The position numbers were made by a program, and so were the translations under genes. From NCBI RefSeq assembly GCF_003311645.1, contig NZ_QEST01000014.1, positions 1-64,000 of the forward strand: a stretch of DNA of 64,000 nt, written 5' to 3'. Source of the DNA: Streptomyces sp. PT12 (GTDB lineage: Bacteria; Actinomycetota; Actinomycetes; Streptomycetales; Streptomycetaceae). This document shows, piece by piece, positions 24,468-32,578 of the stretch (positions within the stretch are counted from its first letter, which is position 1; each line of letters begins with the position of its first letter). The notes beneath the pieces are model-generated. The model ran no database searches. It saw nothing but the letters and a program-made list of their open reading frames with translations, and was not told the DNA's origin.

Positions 24468-24981
24468 TAGCCTCACTTGTGTATCAGCATGATTGTGGCG
24501 GGGTCGGCCCGTCAGCTTTCGGCGACGCCCCGCCCACCGGGCAGGGCGCCAGCGGAGAGGTGATCGTCTTCTCATCCGGCACCCGCCGGCCCCGGCCGAC
24601 CTCGTTCTCTGCCATCGCCCCGGCGATCCCCCGGTGCACGTCAGGCGGCCCGAGAAGGCACAACAGGCTGGGCGGATCCCCGGGCGGGAACATCCCCGCC
24701 CGTGGTGCCGTCGGGGCGGGCTGTTCGACGACTCCCTCCGTTACTCACCATCTCGAAGCGCGGGGGACGGCCGCGTCACGTGCGCCCGGAAACGGAAGAT
24801 CTCAGCGAGTCGGGTGACGTGCGATATCGAAAACCAAGCTCAGAGCCGTTGTCCTATCGATCACGAGGACGGTTTCTGATCGAACGGGACCCCTGGCCGG
24901 CCGGGTGGGCGAAAGCAGGCCCTCCGGTGCAGCACGAGGGTTGCGAAGCCAACTGTGCCGAAAGGCCCTGTTGTCCCAGTC
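24468..24981. other. 514-nt stretch without a recognisable gene
   Basis: Several short frames cross this region on both strands, but none shows family motifs, and I see no ribosome site supporting any of them. A perfect 8-bp hairpin, CGGGCGGG-6 nt-CCCGCCCG, lies at 24681-24702. Codon-position GC bias looks irregular, unlike flanking genes, consistent with decayed sequence between sodF and the broken MATE gene. Confidence 0.4.
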
Positions 24982-26296
24982 TCAGTTGTCGGGGAGCGGG
25001 CGCAGCAGCGGTCGGCAGTACCGCCGGAGCATCGCCGCGTACGCGGTGCCGAAGGCGAGCCAGGCCAGGTACAGACCTGGCAGGCCGAGGCTGAGGTGCA
25101 CGCCCAGCAGCCAGCCCAGTGGGATGAGCAGCGCGTAGTCCGCGGTCACCGAGGTGGTCATGGTGGCCCGGGTCCGTCCTGCGGCCCGCAGCAGCGCGCT
25201 CCAGGACATCGACAGGGCGACCGGTGCCATGCTCAGCAGGGCCCACGGGGGGCGGCCCAGGCCGACGCCGTGACCCCGTCGTCCGCCGAGGCCAGACCGT
25301 AGGCGGGGTGTGCCAGGGCCAGGGCGAGCGCCCCGCACACGGCGAGCAGGAGCAGCAGGTGCTGCCGGCTGGCCCGGTGCCAGGCGATGGCGCGGTCCTG
25401 CCGACCAGCACCGAGTTCCTGTCCCGCCAGCACGGTGAGGGCGGTGGAGACGGAACTGAGCACGATGAACAGCACGAGGGTGAGTGTGTCCACCAGGCGG
25501 TAGGCGGCCAGGTCGGCGGTGCCGATGCGGGCGGCGAAGCCCGCGAGCAGTACCTCGTTGATGTAGCCGACGCCGAGGGTCGTCATCTCCGGCCACCCCA
25601 GGCGCCACAAGTCGCAGGAGATCTCCCGGGTGCCGGGGGCTTCCCCGTCGTCGCGGGGGAGCCGTCTGTGGCCGTAGGCGCCCATCAGGACGGCGCCGGT
25701 CACGGCGGCGGTCGTCGCCACCGCCGCGCCCTCGATCCCCCAGCCGGCACCGAAGATCAGTGCCGCGCCGAGCGGCAGGTTCACCGCGTTGACGGTCAGC
25801 GCGGTGTAAAGCGTGATCCGGGTCGCGCCCACACCCGCGCAGGCCGCCTGGAGGGTCACGGTGATCGCCGCCGCGGGCACCGACCAGGCCACGATGCGCA
25901 GGTAGGAGGTGCCGGGGCCGAGGACGGCGTCCGAGGCGCCGAGGGCGGTGAACGCGGTCGGCGCCGCCGTGTACAGGAGTGCCGCCAGGGCCAGCCCGGT
26001 GACCAGCGAGCCGGCCAGCCCGGCCCCCACGACCCGGGCCACCTCGGCCGGTCGGCCGGCGCCGTGCGCGCGGGCGACCCGGACTTGACGGCCCCGGCCC
26101 ACCCGCGCACCACGATCAGCGTCACCAGGTGCACCGGCGCGGCCAGGGCGAAGGCACCCAGGGCTCGCGTGGACAGCCGCGCGAGCAGCACCGTGTCCAC
26201 GACCCCGATGGCGACCTGGGTCAGCCCGGCGATCGCGAGCGGCAGCGCCAGGGGCGCGACGCGGCGTGCTGGGGCCGCGGTGTCCGGTGCGGTCAC
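24982..26296 (-). pseudogene. MATE-family efflux transporter with two frameshifts
   Basis: Three consecutive minus-strand frames together make one multidrug and toxin extrusion protein of about 435 residues. The N-terminal frame begins at GTG 26296 (VAPLALPLAIAGLTQVAIG). The middle frame runs from about 26095 to 25245 and contains GIEGAAVATTAAVTG. The C-terminal frame ends at 24982 (SMSWSALLRAAGRT). The breaks lie near 26095, where one base appears missing in GTCAAGTC, and near 25245 in a C-run. Both look like single-base deletions. MATE proteins exchange cations for organic substrates and some export siderophores. The gene overlaps the FhuF-like gene by GTGA, so an iron-siderophore role for the ancestral pair is plausible. 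Either it is a pseudogene or the assembly has two errors. Confidence 0.78.
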
Positions 26297-26849
26297 AGCT
26301 CCGCCCGCGCCGCTTCCAGCGGCTCCGGGTCGCGGTCGAGCAGGACCAGGGTGTCGACCCGGGAGTCCGTCCAGGCCAGGATGCGGTCGATGATCGCGGG
26401 CCGCGCGGCGACGATCGCCCGCCCGGCCTCCGCCAGAGCGGAGCCGGCGTTGCCGTCCAGCAGCCGGCCAGCCACCTTCACCCGCAGCCCGGCCGCCAGC
26501 GCGGCCAGGTGGTCCTCCATGACCAGCCGGTGCAGCAGCTCCGCCGCCTCCGGGCGGGCTCCCGGCCCTTCGGCCGGTGGCCCGGGGGAGACGCAGCGCC
26601 GGGCCCGTGTCGGCGCGTTGCAGGTCGCGCAGGTCGGGGACCACGCCATGCACGACCGCGCAGGCCAGCAGCGGTGACCAGAGGCGGGCGGCATGCCCGA
26701 GCTGGACCAGGGAGGCGGCGATGCGCGGCTGGGTGATGCCGTACCGGGCGGTGGTCGCGGCGACCAGGTCGCCGCTGCCCGACGCGTAGCTTTCGGCGAC
26801 CGGGTGCCAGCCGTCGTCCAGGCCGCCCACTGTCACGGTGAAGAAGCTG
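26293..26849 (-). pseudogene. FhuF-like ferric-reductase homologue, frameshifted and lacking the Fe-S cysteines
   Basis: The N-terminal frame reads (from the tRNA edge) SFFTVTVGGLDDGWHPVAES, then RYGITQPRIAASLVQLGHA and ARLWSPLLACAVVHGVVPDL, matching the N-terminal domain of FhuF-type (2Fe-2S) proteins. A +1 shift near 26570 leads to the frame with MEDHLAALAAGLRVKVAGRL and GNAGSALAEAGRAIVAARP. The C-terminus lacks the CC...CxxC cluster ligands and ends in an unrelated-looking stretch. No clean start exists: the frame extends into the 3' end of tRNA-Leu, with GTG 26836 the only in-frame start codon nearby. It is probably dead; its partner is the frameshifted MATE gene. Confidence 0.65.
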
Positions 26850-26937
26850 TGGTGTCCGAGGGGGGACTTGAACCCCCACGCCCTTAATCGGGCACTAGCA
26901 CCTCAAGCTAGCGCGTCTGCCATTCCGCCACCCGGAC
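26850..26937 (-). tRNA. tRNA-Leu (anticodon GAG)
   Basis: The 88-nt gene includes an encoded CCA. The acceptor stem GTCCGGG pairs with CTCGGAC with one G-U pair. The anticodon stem-loop CTAGC-TTGAGGT-GCTAG gives anticodon GAG. A long variable arm (GTGCCCGATTAAGGGCGT) marks a class II leucine tRNA, and the T-loop is GGTTCAAGTCC. Its 3' end faces the decayed accessory region; tRNA 3' ends are frequent integration targets. Confidence 0.95.
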
Positions 26938-27095
26938 GGGGTGTGTGTTCACCGGGTCGCTCGTGCGCGGTGACGTGGAAACCATAGCAAAGTCCGGGGC
27001 GTGACGACGGCCTCGGGTGGCCTGGGCAGGTGGGCCTTGGGGTGGGCGGGCGGGACGGGGGAGGATGGGGCGGACAACTCGTAGGAGGAGGCAGC

Positions 27096-28436
27096 GTGAG
27101 CCAGTCGAGCGCGACAACGGACCGTACTGGAGGCAGCCCGAGGGCTGAGGACGAGGTCGTCGGGCTCTGCCGCGATCTCATCCGGATCGACACCAGCAAC
27201 TACGGCGACGGCTCGGGGCCCGGCGAGCGCGCCGCCGCGGAGTATGTCGCCGAGCAGCTCGCCGAGGTCGGGCTCGAGCCGAAGATCTTCGAGTCCGGCC
27301 CCGGCCGCGCCTCCACCGTCGCCCGGATCGAGGGCACCGACCCCTCGCGCCCGGCGCTGCTGATCCACGGGCACACCGACGTCGTGCCCGCCAACGCCGC
27401 GGACTGGACGCACGACCCGTTCTCGGGGGAGATCGCCGACGGCTGCGTGTGGGGCCGGGGCGCGGTCGACATGAAGGACATGGACGCCATGACCCTGGCC
27501 GTCGTCAGGGACCGGCTGCGCAGCGGGCGCAAGCCGCCGCGGGACATCGTGCTGGCGTTCCTCGCCGACGAGGAGGCGGGCGGCCTGCACGGGGCGCGTT
27601 TCCTCGTCGATCACCACCCCGAGCTGTTCGAGGGCGTGACCGAGGCCATCAGCGAGGTCGGCGGCTTCTCGTTCACGGTCAACGAGAACCTTCGCCTCTA
27701 TCTGATCGAGACGGCCCAGAAGGGCATGCACTGGATGCGGCTGACCGTCGAGGGCACCGCGGGCCATGGGTCGATGACCAACCGGGACAACGCCATCACC
27801 GAGCTGTGCGAGGCCGTGGCCCGCCTCGGGCGGCACGCCTTCCCCGTGCGCGTCACCAAGACCGTGCGCGCCTTCCTCGACGAGCTATCCGACGCGCTCG
27901 GCACCGAGCTCGACCCGGAGAACATGGAGGAGACCCTCGCCAAGCTCGGCGGCATCGCCAAGATCATCGGCGCGACCCTCCAGAACACCGCGGCCCCCAC
28001 CCAGCTCGGCGCCGGGTACAAGGTCAACGTGATCCCGGGCCAGGCCACCGCGCACGTGGACGGCCGCTTCCTGCCCGGGTTCGAGGAGGAGTTCCTGGCC
28101 GACCTCGACCGCATCCTCGGGCCCCGGGTGAAGCGGGAGGACGTGCACAGCGACAAGGCCCTCGAGACGACGTTCGACGGCGCGCTCGTGGACGCCATGC
28201 AGTCCGCGCTCCAGGCCGAGGACCCGGTGGCCAGGGCCGTTCCGTACATGCTCTCCGGCGGAACGGACGCCAAGTCGTTCGACGACCTGGGCATCCGCGG
28301 CTTCGGGTTCGCCCCGCTGAAGCTGCCCCCCGAGCTGGACTTCGCGGGCATGTTCCACGGCGTGGACGAGCGGGTCCCGGTTGACGGCCTCACCTTTGGC
28401 GTCCGGGTCCTGGACCGCTTCCTCGACCAGTGTTAG
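27096..28436 (+). CDS. M20-family metallopeptidase
   Basis: The 446-residue protein is a cytoplasmic dizinc peptidase or deacylase of the ArgE/DapE/carboxypeptidase G2 group. The first zinc ligand is in HGHTDVVP, the bridging Asp in GRGAVDMKD, the catalytic Glu pair in ADEEAGG, and the last His in MFHGVDERV. The insert with GHGSM belongs to the dimerisation domain. GTG 27096 has AGGAGGAG 5 nt upstream and is preferred over an upstream in-frame start. The substrate cannot be told from sequence. It lies on the core-genome side of tRNA-Leu, alone in its transcription unit, with a weak hairpin (CCCGA-3 nt-TCGGG, 28447-28459) after it. Confidence 0.92.
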   Translation: MSQSSATTDRTGGSPRAEDEVVGLCRDLIRIDTSNYGDGSGPGERAAAEYVAEQLAEVGLEPKIFESGPGRASTVARIEGTDPSRPALLIHGHTDVVPANAADWTHDPFSGEIADGCVWGRGAVDMKDMDAMTLAVVRDRLRSGRKPPRDIVLAFLADEEAGGLHGARFLVDHHPELFEGVTEAISEVGGFSFTVNENLRLYLIETAQKGMHWMRLTVEGTAGHGSMTNRDNAITELCEAVARLGRHAFPVRVTKTVRAFLDELSDALGTELDPENMEETLAKLGGIAKIIGATLQNTAAPTQLGAGYKVNVIPGQATAHVDGRFLPGFEEEFLADLDRILGPRVKREDVHSDKALETTFDGALVDAMQSALQAEDPVARAVPYMLSGGTDAKSFDDLGIRGFGFAPLKLPPELDFAGMFHGVDERVPVDGLTFGVRVLDRFLDQC

Positions 28437-28580
28437 GAGCGGATCACCCGAAAATCGGGCTGATGTGCGGCGTTCCTCAAGGTGAGTGAAAGAACACGAC
28501 TTCTGGTGTCCTCGTTTCTTCCTCGTCGTTGCAGCAAGTGCAGTCCCCGGCAGGGACCGCATTGTCAACAAGGAGGAAGA

Positions 28581-28814
28581 ATGATCAAGAAGGTCGTCGC
28601 CGTTGCGGCTGCCACCAGCGGGCTGGTGCTGGCTGGTTCGGGGCTGGCTCTTGCGGACTCCAACGCGGGTGGGGCCGCGATCGGTTCGCCCGGTGTCCTT
28701 TCCGGGAACGCCGTGCAGATTCCGGTGAGCATCCCTGTCAACCTCTGCGGGAACACCGTCGACATTATCGGTCTGCTGAACCCCGCCTTCGGTAACGTCT
28801 GCGTCAACAAGTGA
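28581..28814 (+). CDS. chpH: Short chaplin (ChpH-like)
   Basis: The 77-residue secreted protein has a signal peptide (MIKKVVAVAAATSGLVLAG, cleavage after ALA) and one chaplin domain: GSPGVLSGNAVQIPVSIP, then NLCGNTVDIIG and FGNVCVNK, with two Cys for the conserved disulfide. Chaplins assemble into amyloid-like fibrils on aerial hyphae and spores and lower surface tension. Length and pairing with a two-domain chaplin match S. coelicolor ChpH next to ChpC. AGGAGGAAGA precedes the ATG. Expression is expected during aerial growth under BldN control, though I could not identify a clear BldN promoter. Confidence 0.93.
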   Translation: MIKKVVAVAAATSGLVLAGSGLALADSNAGGAAIGSPGVLSGNAVQIPVSIPVNLCGNTVDIIGLLNPAFGNVCVNK

Positions 28815-28952
28815 TGCCCTGCCCCACACGATGAGGGCTTAGCCGCGGTCCCGGAGCGCGCGTCGCTCCGGGGCCGTTCCGGCTGCATGGAGGGTGCGGG
28901 TGCCCTCAGCCCCCACCCCGCACCCATGAGACAACGAGGCAGGGAAAACACC

Positions 28953-29681
28953 ATGCGACAGGTCACGAGCAAGGGCCTGATCACCGTGGCCGCCGCCGGC
29001 GGCCTGCTGACCGCCCTCTCCGGCGGCAGCGCGTACGCCGACTCGGACGCGGCGGGCGCGGCCGCGTTCTCCCCCGGAGTGGCGTCGGGGAACTCCGTGC
29101 AGGTGCCGGTCCATGTGCCGGTCAACGCCTGCGGGAACACCGTCGATGTCGTCGGCGCGCTGAACCCCACGTTCGGCAACAACTGCGTCAACGCCAGCGG
29201 AGGGCACGGGACTGGGGGCGGCGGAGCCCAGGCCGGCGGGGGCGCCATCGGCTCCCCCGGCGTGGCGTCGGGGAACTCCGTGCAGGTGCCGGTCGACGTG
29301 CCGGTCAACGCGTGCGGGAACACCATCGACGTCATCGGCCTCGGCAACGGCACCACGGGCAACGCGTGCGGCAACGGCGGCCAGGCCGAGCGCCCGGAGC
29401 GTCCCGAGGAGCCCGGGGCCCCCGAGCCGGAGGAGCCCGAAGGCCCCGAGGAGCCGGACGACGAGGAGCCCCGCACCCCGCCGGTCTCGGACGACGACCC
29501 GACGCCGCCGCGCGGCCGCGGCGGTGACCCGGTGGAAAGCGGCGACCCCGTCGACACCCGGCCGCAGCTGGCGTCCACGGGCAGTGGCCTGCCGATGACC
29601 GGCGCGCTGCCGCTGGGCGCGGGCCTGCTGGTCGGCGGCTACGTGCTCTACCGGCGCGGTCGCCTGGCCGCCCGCGGCTGA
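28953..29681 (+). CDS. chpC: Long, wall-anchored chaplin with two chaplin domains (ChpC-like)
   Basis: The 242-residue protein has a signal peptide and two chaplin domains, each with SPGVASGNSVQVPV and ACGNT and its Cys pair, separated by a Gly-rich linker. A Glu/Pro-rich wall-spanning spacer leads to the sorting signal LASTG, a hydrophobic segment and YRRGRLAARG. LAxTG signals are processed by streptomycete class E sortases. The protein should be covalently attached to peptidoglycan and nucleate short chaplins such as the one encoded 138 nt upstream. The start at 28953 is set by the signal peptide and the AGGCAGGG upstream; an earlier in-frame ATG would add a non-secretory leader. Confidence 0.93.
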   Translation: MRQVTSKGLITVAAAGGLLTALSGGSAYADSDAAGAAAFSPGVASGNSVQVPVHVPVNACGNTVDVVGALNPTFGNNCVNASGGHGTGGGGAQAGGGAIGSPGVASGNSVQVPVDVPVNACGNTIDVIGLGNGTTGNACGNGGQAERPERPEEPGAPEPEEPEGPEEPDDEEPRTPPVSDDDPTPPRGRGGDPVESGDPVDTRPQLASTGSGLPMTGALPLGAGLLVGGYVLYRRGRLAARG

Positions 29682-29695
29682 GCAGCACCGGTCAA

Positions 29696-29727
29696 CGCCC
29701 GGGACCCGCGCACGCGGCTCCCGGGCG
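29696..29727. terminator. Bidirectional terminator between chpC and the DUF5703 gene
   Basis: Arms CGCCCGGGA and TCCCGGGCG (9 bp) enclose an inner CCGCG/CGCGG stem with a 2-nt apex. The hairpin lies exactly between two convergent genes and abuts the DUF5703 stop codon. Confidence 0.8.
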
Positions 29728-29916
29728 TCACCATGTGGCGCGTAGCTGTCGGATGATCTTCCGCCGGAGCCGCACCCGGCGGCTGCCGTCCGGATAGAGG
29801 CGCAGCCGTGCCAGCTCCCAGTGCCCGTACTCGGCGTGGTCGGTCAGCAGGCGGGTTGCGGCGGCACGGGAGACCCCTCGTGGCACATACACATCGCGAA
29901 ACTCATATTCCGGCAT
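29728..29916 (-). CDS. DUF5703 family small basic protein
   Basis: The 62-residue protein is highly conserved in streptomycetes. Its sequence opens with PEYEFRDVYVPRGVSR, continues RLLTDHAEYGHWELARLRLY and ends in a very basic tail (RRVRLRRKIIRQLRATW). No function is established for the family as far as I know. The basic tail could contact nucleic acid or membrane, but that is speculation. It diverges from the next gene by 47 nt, so the two share a short promoter region. Confidence 0.85.
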   Translation of the reverse strand: MPEYEFRDVYVPRGVSRAAATRLLTDHAEYGHWELARLRLYPDGSRRVRLRRKIIRQLRATW

Positions 29917-29963
29917 CGTATCTATTGTGCGGGCAAGCCCCCGATGCCGATACCGTCTGCACC

Positions 29964-30620
29964 ATGTCTGATGCCGTGCAGCCCACCGCTGCCCAAGTCC
30001 GCGCCGCCGCCGACGCGCTCAAAGAGGCGATCGACCGGCACCTCGCCGTCATCGAACGGCGCAGCTCGGCGTCCGGAGGGGACGACGAGGACGATGACGC
30101 GGTGTTCGCCGCGTTCAACGAGATGGCAGCCGCGGGTGAGGCGTACGACGAGCTGCTGTACGACGTCTACGACGAGGTCACACCGTTCGAGGTGCCCGAG
30201 ACGGACGGCGTGACCCCGTACTCGGGGCCTGACGAGCCCGTCGCGCTGAGTCTGTTCATCCGCAGGGATTACTCGGTGGTCGAGCCGAGGCGGCTGGTGG
30301 CCCAGGCGCAGCGGGTCGCCGAGCTGGATCCCGAGGCCGCGGACGGCGAGGAGCCGGAGGACGACGACGCCGCGGGGCGGGGGACGCAGACCGCGCTCGG
30401 TGTGCTGTTCGGGGAGTTCGATCCGGACGAGATCGCCAGCAGACACAAGGAGTTCGGCCTGGAGGAGGGCGACGCGACGCTCTGGGTCGTGGCCGCCGAG
30501 CCCGCCGAGCCGGGGGAGTGGCTGGCCGCCCCCTTCGACGCCGTCGACCCCGAGCGGGTGCTGTGCCGCTTCGACATCAGCGAGGCATTCGAGGAGGACG
30601 ACCTCGACACCGTGGACTGA
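29964..30620 (+). CDS. Conserved acidic hypothetical protein
   Basis: The 218-residue soluble protein is very acidic, with runs such as DDEDDDAVF and EEPEDDDAAG. It has an N-terminal helix (VRAAADALKEAIDRHLAVIE) and an alpha/beta-like C-terminal half ending in FDISEAFEEDDLDTVD. No motif for a known enzyme is visible. Similar proteins sit at this place in other streptomycetes by recollection. ATG 29964 is the first reasonable start; an upstream in-frame start would run through the divergent DUF5703 gene. Function unknown. Confidence 0.8.
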   Translation: MSDAVQPTAAQVRAAADALKEAIDRHLAVIERRSSASGGDDEDDDAVFAAFNEMAAAGEAYDELLYDVYDEVTPFEVPETDGVTPYSGPDEPVALSLFIRRDYSVVEPRRLVAQAQRVAELDPEAADGEEPEDDDAAGRGTQTALGVLFGEFDPDEIASRHKEFGLEEGDATLWVVAAEPAEPGEWLAAPFDAVDPERVLCRFDISEAFEEDDLDTVD

Positions 30621-30643
30621 CCCCGGTCGACCGACCCCGGGCC

Positions 30644-32578
30644 CTAGCCAGTCGCACCGGCCACCGCCTGCTCGCGCAGGAGCGCGCGCAGGCGGGTGGT
30701 CCGCTCGGTGGCCGGGGGTTCGGCGACCGCCCTGGCCAGCGCGGGGCCCACGCCCTGCACCACCGAAAGGTGCCGCTCGGCCCTGCCGAACGCCGTGTAC
30801 ACCCACGACCGGTCGATGGCCGCCGCCGCGTCGCCGGGCAGCACCACCACGGCGGCGGGCCAACGTCCGCCCGCCGCCTGGTGGGCGGTGACGGCCCAGC
30901 CGTGCCGCACGGTCTCCCCGACCAGCTCCCTCGCCACCCGGAACTTCCCCTCGAGCCCCTCGAGCCACAGCCCTTCGCCGTCCGCGTCGGCCACCGTCGC
31001 GAGGCGCGTGTGCCCGGGAGCGGGGGAGTGGGCCACCAGGTCGCCGGGGTCGAAGCCGCCGAACCTGCCGGGGCCCGGGTTGATCCGCTCCTTCAGCGCG
31101 GCGTTCAACGCCCGGGTGCCCGCCGCGCCGCCGTGCCCCGGCGTGATCACCCGCACGTCCCTCGGCGCCTGGCCGAACGCCCGCGGCACCGACTCGGTGA
31201 CCAGCTGCACCGTGCGGTGCACGGCCTCGCCCGCGTCGCGCACCGGGACGATCACCACCTCGTGGCCGGGCGCGGCCACCTGGAGCAGCTCCCCGACGCC
31301 CACGCCCGAGACCAGCTCCCCGATCGGGCCTGGGTCGGGCGTGCGGGACGTGACCCGTGGGCAGGTCCCCGAGGCCAGCACGTCGGCGAGCACCTGGCCG
31401 GGACCCGCGGCTCCCAGCAGGGCGGGATCGCCGCTGAGCACCAGGCGCGCCCCGTCGGGCAGCGCATCGACGAGCGCCGCCGCGTCCTCCGCGCCCAGCC
31501 GCGCGGCGTCGAGCACGGCCACCAGGTCGAGCGCAAGCAGCCCCTCCTCGTCGCGGCCCGGGCCCTCGGCTTCGCTCAGCAGCCCGGTCAGCGTGACGGC
31601 GGCCTCCGCGTCGGCGGGCGGCAGCAGGGCCGCCAGCCGCGCGCGCCCGTCGGGCCCTTGCGCCGCCGCGTACGCCCGAAGCCCCAGCGCGCGCGCCGCC
31701 GCGACCAGCGCCAACGGCTCGGCGCGCGCCGCTTCGCCGCCCGTGTGCGCGACCACGGCGCCGCCCGCCGCGGCCCGGAACAGCTCGGCCGCCGATGGCG
31801 TCGCCCTCGCGGCCGCGGCCTCCCAGCCCTCCGCGGGGAAGCCCGCCTCGGGGAGCGCGCCGAACGTGCCGCGCAGCCGCGCCAGTCCGTCGGCCAGGTC
31901 CTCCTCGGCCATGGCGTGGCGCTCCAGGCCGAGCAGCACCCGCGCCCTCGGCTCCTCGTCCTGCTCGCCGCCCGCCGCCTGCTCGTCCAGCGGCTCTCGG
32001 AAGACCAGGGCGGCGCCCGCCTCGATCGCGTCGCGCACCGCCGCCTCAGGGTCGGGAACGGCGTGGCCCGCCAGTCCCTCGGCGACCGAGGGCAGCTCGA
32101 CGGCGGTGTGCCCGGCGCGGGCGGCGCGCTCAAGCAGCCAGCCCACTAGGGCGCGCGCCCTGCGCTCGTCACCGGGGGCGCACTCCTCGCCGAGCAGCGC
32201 CCGCGCGAAGCCGTCCGCCTGCTCGGGGAGGACCCCCGCGACCGCGAGCAGCCGCCACGGGTCGGCAAGCAGCTCGTCGGCCGCGCCCTCGCCGAGCGCC
32301 GCCGCCACCCGCGGCGCAAGCGCCTCGGGCGCCCCGCCCCGCGCGAGCAGCCCCGGCAGCTCGGTGGGCACCGCGACAGGCTCCCGCGCCGCCGGGGCCG
32401 CGCGGTCGGGCGCCGGGCCCGCCGCCCGTGGCGGCCGGGCGGGGGCGCGCGGGGGCGTGGGCCTGGTGAAGAACGAGTCGGCGGAGCGCTCCCCGCTCTC
32501 CACCGCGCGCACGGCGGCCCGCAGCTCGTCGGCCCGGGAGCCAGGGCCCTGCGATGGGGTGGCGTTCTCCGCGGTCAC
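30644..32578 (-). CDS. RecD2-like protein with degenerate helicase motifs
   Basis: The 644-residue protein follows the layout of RecD2/ExoV helicases: an N-terminal helical part (ELPGLLARGGAPEALAPRVA), two RecA-like halves and a C-terminal UvrD-like segment. The catalytic motifs are eroded. The Walker A position reads AVVAHTGGEAARAE with no GKT. Walker B reads VAVLDAARLG instead of VDEAS. Motif III has GDPALLGAAGPGQV with Ala replacing Gln, and the late motif reads AVTAHQAAGGRWPA where active enzymes have VHKxQG. ATP hydrolysis is therefore unlikely and a scaffold or DNA-binding role is more plausible. GTG overlaps the aldo/keto reductase stop (GTGA), so the two genes are translationally coupled. 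Confidence 0.75.
   Translation of the reverse strand: MTAENATPSQGPGSRADELRAAVRAVESGERSADSFFTRPTPPRAPARPPRAAGPAPDRAAPAAREPVAVPTELPGLLARGGAPEALAPRVAAALGEGAADELLADPWRLLAVAGVLPEQADGFARALLGEECAPGDERRARALVGWLLERAARAGHTAVELPSVAEGLAGHAVPDPEAAVRDAIEAGAALVFREPLDEQAAGGEQDEEPRARVLLGLERHAMAEEDLADGLARLRGTFGALPEAGFPAEGWEAAAARATPSAAELFRAAAGGAVVAHTGGEAARAEPLALVAAARALGLRAYAAAQGPDGRARLAALLPPADAEAAVTLTGLLSEAEGPGRDEEGLLALDLVAVLDAARLGAEDAAALVDALPDGARLVLSGDPALLGAAGPGQVLADVLASGTCPRVTSRTPDPGPIGELVSGVGVGELLQVAAPGHEVVIVPVRDAGEAVHRTVQLVTESVPRAFGQAPRDVRVITPGHGGAAGTRALNAALKERINPGPGRFGGFDPGDLVAHSPAPGHTRLATVADADGEGLWLEGLEGKFRVARELVGETVRHGWAVTAHQAAGGRWPAAVVVLPGDAAAAIDRSWVYTAFGRAERHLSVVQGVGPALARAVAEPPATERTTRLRALLREQAVAGATG

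Noticed and set aside
24493-24879. 128-codon plus-strand frame in the gap after sodF
   Set aside because: No motifs, no ribosome site, and it crosses a likely regulatory region and a perfect hairpin.
26850-26937. A duplicated tRNA 3' end as an attachment-site pair
   Set aside because: I looked for repeats of the tRNA-Leu 3' sequence in the accessory half and saw none by eye; the repeat could be outside the window.
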